In this document: piece after piece, positions 20,449 through 22,693 of the stretch
Layout: each line of letters opens with the position of its first letter
How positions within the stretch are numbered: position 1 is the stretch's first letter
Origin: a virus
Length of the DNA: 22,693 bases
Direction: 5' to 3' (one strand)
IMG/VR virus record: IMGVR_UViG_3300025413_000136
Coordinates: 1-22,693 of that record
Made by a program: the position numbers and the translations under genes
The notes under the pieces: model-generated
Told to the model about the DNA's origin: nothing
What the model saw: only the letters and a program-made list of their open reading frames with translations
Database searches by the model: none

Positions 20449-20620
20449 TTTTCAACCTTTCAATTTCATCTGCGGCTTCTTCTAGCAAGTCTGCTATACG
20501 ATCGCGGGCGCCTTCCTCAACACTTTTACGTCCAGGAATTTGCCTGCGAATCTCTGCTCGTTTGCGTAGACGAAACAATAGACTTTGTTCACTGACTGGT
20601 AAATGACTTTCGTCTATCAT
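20441..20620 (-). CDS. 59-residue helical microprotein
   Basis: The product starts MIDESHLPVSEQSLLFRLRK and is mostly helical and highly charged, with a basic middle (RKRAEIRRQIPGRK) and an acidic end (RIADLLEEAADEIERLKN) that suggests a coiled coil. GGAGG lies five bases before the ATG, and the start overlaps the upstream stop as ATGA. The ribosome site and start context (GGAGGCGTTATGA) is identical to that of the next gene upstream. Basic residues could contact nucleic acid. No family is recognised. Confidence 0.7.
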   Translation of the reverse strand: MIDESHLPVSEQSLLFRLRKRAEIRRQIPGRKSVEEGARDRIADLLEEAADEIERLKNG

Positions 20621-20784
20621 AACGCCTCCACTTTACTTACTGGCACAGTCCATAAGTCGCCCTTAACGTCTTTGAAAAGTAATTCTTGCTCTCCCCAAAG
20701 TCTTGTAGTTGACTCCCCTACTAAAGTAAGAAAGTCACCGGGCTTCAATTGAAAGTGCATCTGTTTTACCATATGCGTATTCAT
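20617..20784 (-). CDS. 55-residue hypothetical protein
   Basis: This ORF starts MNTHMVKQMHFQLKPGDFLT and looks all-beta: LKPGDFLTLVGES, TRLWGEQELLFKDV, GDLWTVPVSKV. This is compatible with a small SH3-like or OB-like barrel. A GGAGG ribosome site precedes the ATG, and its stop overlaps the next ATG as ATGA. Function unknown. Confidence 0.68.
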   Translation of the reverse strand: MNTHMVKQMHFQLKPGDFLTLVGESTTRLWGEQELLFKDVKGDLWTVPVSKVEAL

Positions 20785-20800
20785 AACGCCTCCATATAAA

Positions 20801-21013
20801 TTAACCTTTGATTGTTACTTCGTAAGTAATTGCACTGGTTCCTGAGTCTGTGCTTCTGCCGTAACCAAGAAACTTTCTGCCAATTTCTTTCATAGTAGCT
20901 CGTCCTTCTTTTAGAAGTTTACGAGCATGTTTCATTTCTTTCGATCCAGCTTTAACTTTTACAGTTCCACTGGCGTTACTCCAAACTACATAATCAAAAT
21001 TAACTTTAAACAT
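20801..21013 (-). CDS. 70-residue hypothetical protein
   Basis: I chose the ATG at 21013 (MFKVNFDYVVWSNASGT), one base after the metallophosphoesterase stop and with AAAGG just upstream, over the ATG at 21049 that would overlap more. The protein has strands at both ends (NFDYVVWSNASGTVKVKAG, SAITYEVTIKG) around a basic helix (KHARKLLKEGRATMKEIGRK). It may be a small nucleic-acid-binding or regulatory protein, but no family is recognised. Confidence 0.7.
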   Translation of the reverse strand: MFKVNFDYVVWSNASGTVKVKAGSKEMKHARKLLKEGRATMKEIGRKFLGYGRSTDSGTSAITYEVTIKG

Positions 21014-21014
21014 A

Positions 21015-21572
21015 TCAATCACCTTTCTGGTGGTGTCCTTTAATTTCATTGTCCTTGATTAATCGGATAGCACGTTCCATTGAAATAACGATTTCCCCAG
21101 TTGAGTCCATCCCTACATCCAATGCACGAAATTTTTCCAACCCGCTCGGGCCACCATGCAAGTGTCCGTGAAAGTGCAAAGCTCCTCTGTGCATTTGGTC
21201 CCACTCGGAGATTGGATAGTGAAACATGACAATCTTGTGACCATCATAATTCACATCCAAGTACTTGTGTACTTCCTTAAATGCACCACGGAAAGTTACA
21301 TCATTCAATGTCTTCTTATCATGGTTGCCTTCAATCAAAATCTTTGTTCCGTTCAAACGCTTGATCATACGTCCGGCATCACTGCCTGACATAAATGCTA
21401 CATCTCCCAAAATGTAAACAGTATCTTCTGGAGCAACCTTGTCGTTCCATTCTTCTACCATAGCATTGTTCATGTAGCTGACATCATCGTTGAAACGGGC
21501 TCGTGTCTGTGGGCAGAACTTCATAATGTTCTTGTGCCCAAAATGCAAATCACTAGTTACCCATGTTCTCAT
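21015..21572 (-). CDS. Calcineurin-like metallophosphoesterase (short form)
   Basis: This 185-residue enzyme carries the full motif set: SDLHFGH (Asp8, His10, His13), GDV (56-58), GNHD (82-85), FHYP (His118) and HFHGHLHG (133-140). Its size and motifs fit the small phage and bacterial phosphoesterases that act on phosphodiesters or nucleotides. It is not a close copy of the protein at 4407, which is 100 residues longer with a GNHE and a GHH. GGAGAAT precedes the ATG, and the upstream gene stops one base away. Together with the kinase at 19987 it could form a separate kinase/phosphatase end-healing pair; this is inferred from shared operon only. Confidence 0.88.
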   Translation of the reverse strand: MRTWVTSDLHFGHKNIMKFCPQTRARFNDDVSYMNNAMVEEWNDKVAPEDTVYILGDVAFMSGSDAGRMIKRLNGTKILIEGNHDKKTLNDVTFRGAFKEVHKYLDVNYDGHKIVMFHYPISEWDQMHRGALHFHGHLHGGPSGLEKFRALDVGMDSTGEIVISMERAIRLIKDNEIKGHHQKGD

Positions 21573-21573
21573 T

Positions 21574-21768
21574 TTATTCTCCTACGAATTCCTTAACGGC
21601 TTCAAAACGAGTTGAAGCAGGAACCCACTTAAATTGTTCACGCTTACGGTTAGCCTTTTCCCAATCGAAGTTAACCATAAACCATTCCTTTTCTGTGCTG
21701 AAAGAAACATCGCGAGCGAACTTGACGATGTGAACCCAGCGTCCGTTGAATTTAGCAACAACCATCAT
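21574..21768 (-). CDS. 64-residue hypothetical protein, first gene of the right-arm operon
   Basis: The product is 64 residues, starting MMVVAKFNGRWVHIVKFARD, with a small strand-rich N-terminal half and a charged, aromatic C-terminal half (FDWEKANRKREQFKWVP). AAAGGAG lies at good distance before the ATG at 21768, and a second ATG follows immediately. It is the first gene after the strong promoter at 21796-21824, a position often used for early host-takeover proteins. No family is recognised. Confidence 0.7.
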   Translation of the reverse strand: MMVVAKFNGRWVHIVKFARDVSFSTEKEWFMVNFDWEKANRKREQFKWVPASTRFEAVKEFVGE

Positions 21769-21795
21769 ATTCGCTCCTTTCTATGTAATGTATCA

Positions 21796-21824
21796 ATTAT
21801 ACAATCAGAGTACGATTACGTCAA
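21796..21824 (-). promoter_or_regulatory. Strong sigma70-like early promoter for the right-arm operon
   Basis: On the minus strand, TTGACG (21819-21824) and a perfect TATAAT (21796-21801) are separated by exactly 17 bases, with a short leader to the ATG at 21768. This is the closest match to consensus in the window. Confidence 0.85.
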
Positions 21825-21850
21825 TTCTAGTTGTTGCTAAAATACAACGA

Positions 21851-22318
21851 TTACCAGTCGTTCGTAAACCGGCGCCAATCGTCGTTTAACGGGCTTTCGT
21901 TAGGGTCGTATGTCCAACCCAAGGCCTTCATCATCCGGTGCTTAACGAGCAGATTAGGGCTTCTAAACCGCTCTGTATCATTAAAGCCCATCATAACGCC
22001 CACTTCGCACACTGCTCCAGAACGGCAAATACCCGCGAAACAATGTACAATTACATCCATGCGCTCTTCGAGTGCGTGTTGTAAAAGAGCCACAAGTTGA
22101 TTGGCTTGTTCTTGACTACACTTCATTTCTTCTTCAAGAACATGGTCGTTTTCCTCCACGTCCAAAAATTCAAAACGATGTACTTCTTTGAACTGATGTT
22201 TTGGTGTAGGGAACCAGCTAGCAGGATCCGCAATTTGGATCAGCATACTGTTCTCACCTACTGCGACATGGAACCCTTTTGGAATATCATCTGCCGCACA
22301 ATTTTGAATCCACGGCAT
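21851..22318 (-). CDS. Dual-specificity/tyrosine phosphatase-like protein
   Basis: This 155-residue protein holds the Cys-dependent phosphatase loop VHCFAGICRSG, i.e. His92, Cys93, X5, Arg99, after a hydrophobic strand (RMDVIV), with Ser100 following as usual. The preceding helix EEEMKCSQEQANQLVALLQ and upstream strands (SMLIQIADP, EVHRFEFLDVEEND, supplying the likely general-acid Asp53 or Asp58) fit a small dual-specificity phosphatase fold. It would remove phosphate from protein Tyr/Ser/Thr, RNA 5' ends or nucleotides. An AAGGAGG ribosome site, nearly perfect, precedes the ATG. It ends before the promoter at 21796. Confidence 0.85.
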   Translation of the reverse strand: MPWIQNCAADDIPKGFHVAVGENSMLIQIADPASWFPTPKHQFKEVHRFEFLDVEENDHVLEEEMKCSQEQANQLVALLQHALEERMDVIVHCFAGICRSGAVCEVGVMMGFNDTERFRSPNLLVKHRMMKALGWTYDPNESPLNDDWRRFTNDW

Positions 22319-22327
22319 AATGCCTCC

Positions 22328-22495
22328 TTAATGAATAGATTCTTTTGCGTCTACTTCACATTCGACTACCCAGTTATTAAATTGGGTAAACTTGTTTACT
22401 TCGACACCTAGCCCAACTGCTTCGTTTACAAAGTGCTGTAATAGCGCATTGTACAATTCATCGGGCATAGTGTCTTTATCAAATTTAATTTTCAT
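22328..22495 (-). CDS. 55-residue hypothetical protein
   Basis: This ORF starts MKIKFDKDTMPDELYNALLQ and ends CEVDAKESIH. It has a strand, a helix (NALLQHFVNEAVGLG) and a second strand (QFNNWVVECEV), a compact alpha/beta microprotein. Its ATG overlaps the upstream stop as ATGA and it ends nine bases before the phosphatase ATG, inside whose leader the AAGGAGG ribosome site lies. Function unknown. Confidence 0.68.
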   Translation of the reverse strand: MKIKFDKDTMPDELYNALLQHFVNEAVGLGVEVNKFTQFNNWVVECEVDAKESIH

Positions 22496-22693
22496 CGTGA
22501 TATACTCAATTCTGCGTCAGGATTATCCCAACAGGCGTTACGGTATCTGTAGACAAAGTCGCAAAGACCTTCGTAGCTACCCCATCCATTTTCAGGATTA
22601 AACTTCTTAAACTTCTCTGGATCACTTAACAAAATGTTCCAGCCATCGTCCAACAAGTCTGCAATGTCCCTAGCAAACTTAAAATTAAGTTCT
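22492..22693 (-). CDS. Conserved phage hypothetical protein (N-terminus beyond the window)
   Basis: The frame is open from the window edge, giving 67 C-terminal residues that begin ELNFKFARDIADLLDDGWNI and end NPDAELSISR. The segment is helical, with a aromatic-rich middle (NPENGWGSYEGLCDFVYRYRNAC). Its stop overlaps the next ATG as ATGA. A similar short module appears in uncharacterised phage proteins, but I cannot name it. Confidence 0.6.
   Translation of the reverse strand, partial: ELNFKFARDIADLLDDGWNILLSDPEKFKKFNPENGWGSYEGLCDFVYRYRNACWDNPDAELSISR

Noticed and set aside
1-22693. CRISPR array or replication origin
   Set aside because: No regularly spaced repeats and no iterons were seen. 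Intergenic spaces are nearly all under 100 bases.

Overview
The window looks like part of a tailed double-stranded DNA phage (Caudoviricetes), most likely a marine T4-like myovirus with a Gram-negative host. Genes are packed tightly, often with 4-base ATGA overlaps. Many products are short. The gene mix is typical of such phages: ClpP, a MazG-like NTP pyrophosphohydrolase, an SPFH/prohibitin protein, calcineurin-like phosphoesterases, a polynucleotide-kinase-like P-loop protein, an AbrB-like protein and 2OG-Fe(II) oxygenases. T4-type late promoter boxes (TATAAATA) occur in the middle. Two predicted lipoproteins with clear lipoboxes point to a Gram-negative (probably proteobacterial) host. No virion structural, replication or packaging gene is seen, so the assignment is an inference.

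Left arm (1-9937, all minus strand): a housekeeping and host-takeover region read from sigma70-like promoters with 17-base spacers (near 3318, 3817, 7641 and 9583). Transcription order, from high to low coordinates: an unknown protein at 9623, a tRNA-like gene, two HExxH proteins, an AbrB-like protein, a phage translation initiation factor IF-1, a run of conserved hypotheticals, a metallophosphoesterase, then an envelope and proteostasis group. That group holds a one-helix microprotein, an entericidin-like lipoprotein, an LPP20-like lipoprotein, an SPFH protein, a two-helix membrane protein, a MazG-like enzyme and ClpP (cut by the window edge).

Middle (9993-19977): a strand-switching cassette of 13 genes, visibly more AT-rich than its flanks, with a distinct enzymology. 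It has five different HxD...H...R Fe(II)/2-oxoglutarate oxygenase-like proteins, two AsnB-type PP-loop ATPases without a glutaminase domain, one QueC-like PP-loop enzyme with a four-cysteine zinc site, three GNAT or GNAT-like proteins, one unknown protein with a possible degenerate PP-loop, and one fused double SAM-enzyme whose C-terminal half closely resembles CmoA (carboxy-SAM synthase). All four perfect TATAAATA boxes I found lie in this cassette and none outside it. This suggests late expression, separate from the early-type flanks. My best hypothesis is a multistep modification pathway (hydroxylation, alkylation or carboxymethylation, ATP-dependent amide or nitrile formation, acylation) acting on DNA, RNA, a protein or a surface molecule. 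The substrate cannot be read from the sequence.

Right arm (19987-22693, minus strand): a second early-type block behind a very strong-looking promoter (TTGACG, 17 bases, TATAAT at 21796-21824). It encodes a second metallophosphoesterase, a polynucleotide-kinase-like protein, several microproteins and, upstream of that promoter, a dual-specificity phosphatase. An intrinsic terminator at 19961-19987 separates it from the cassette.
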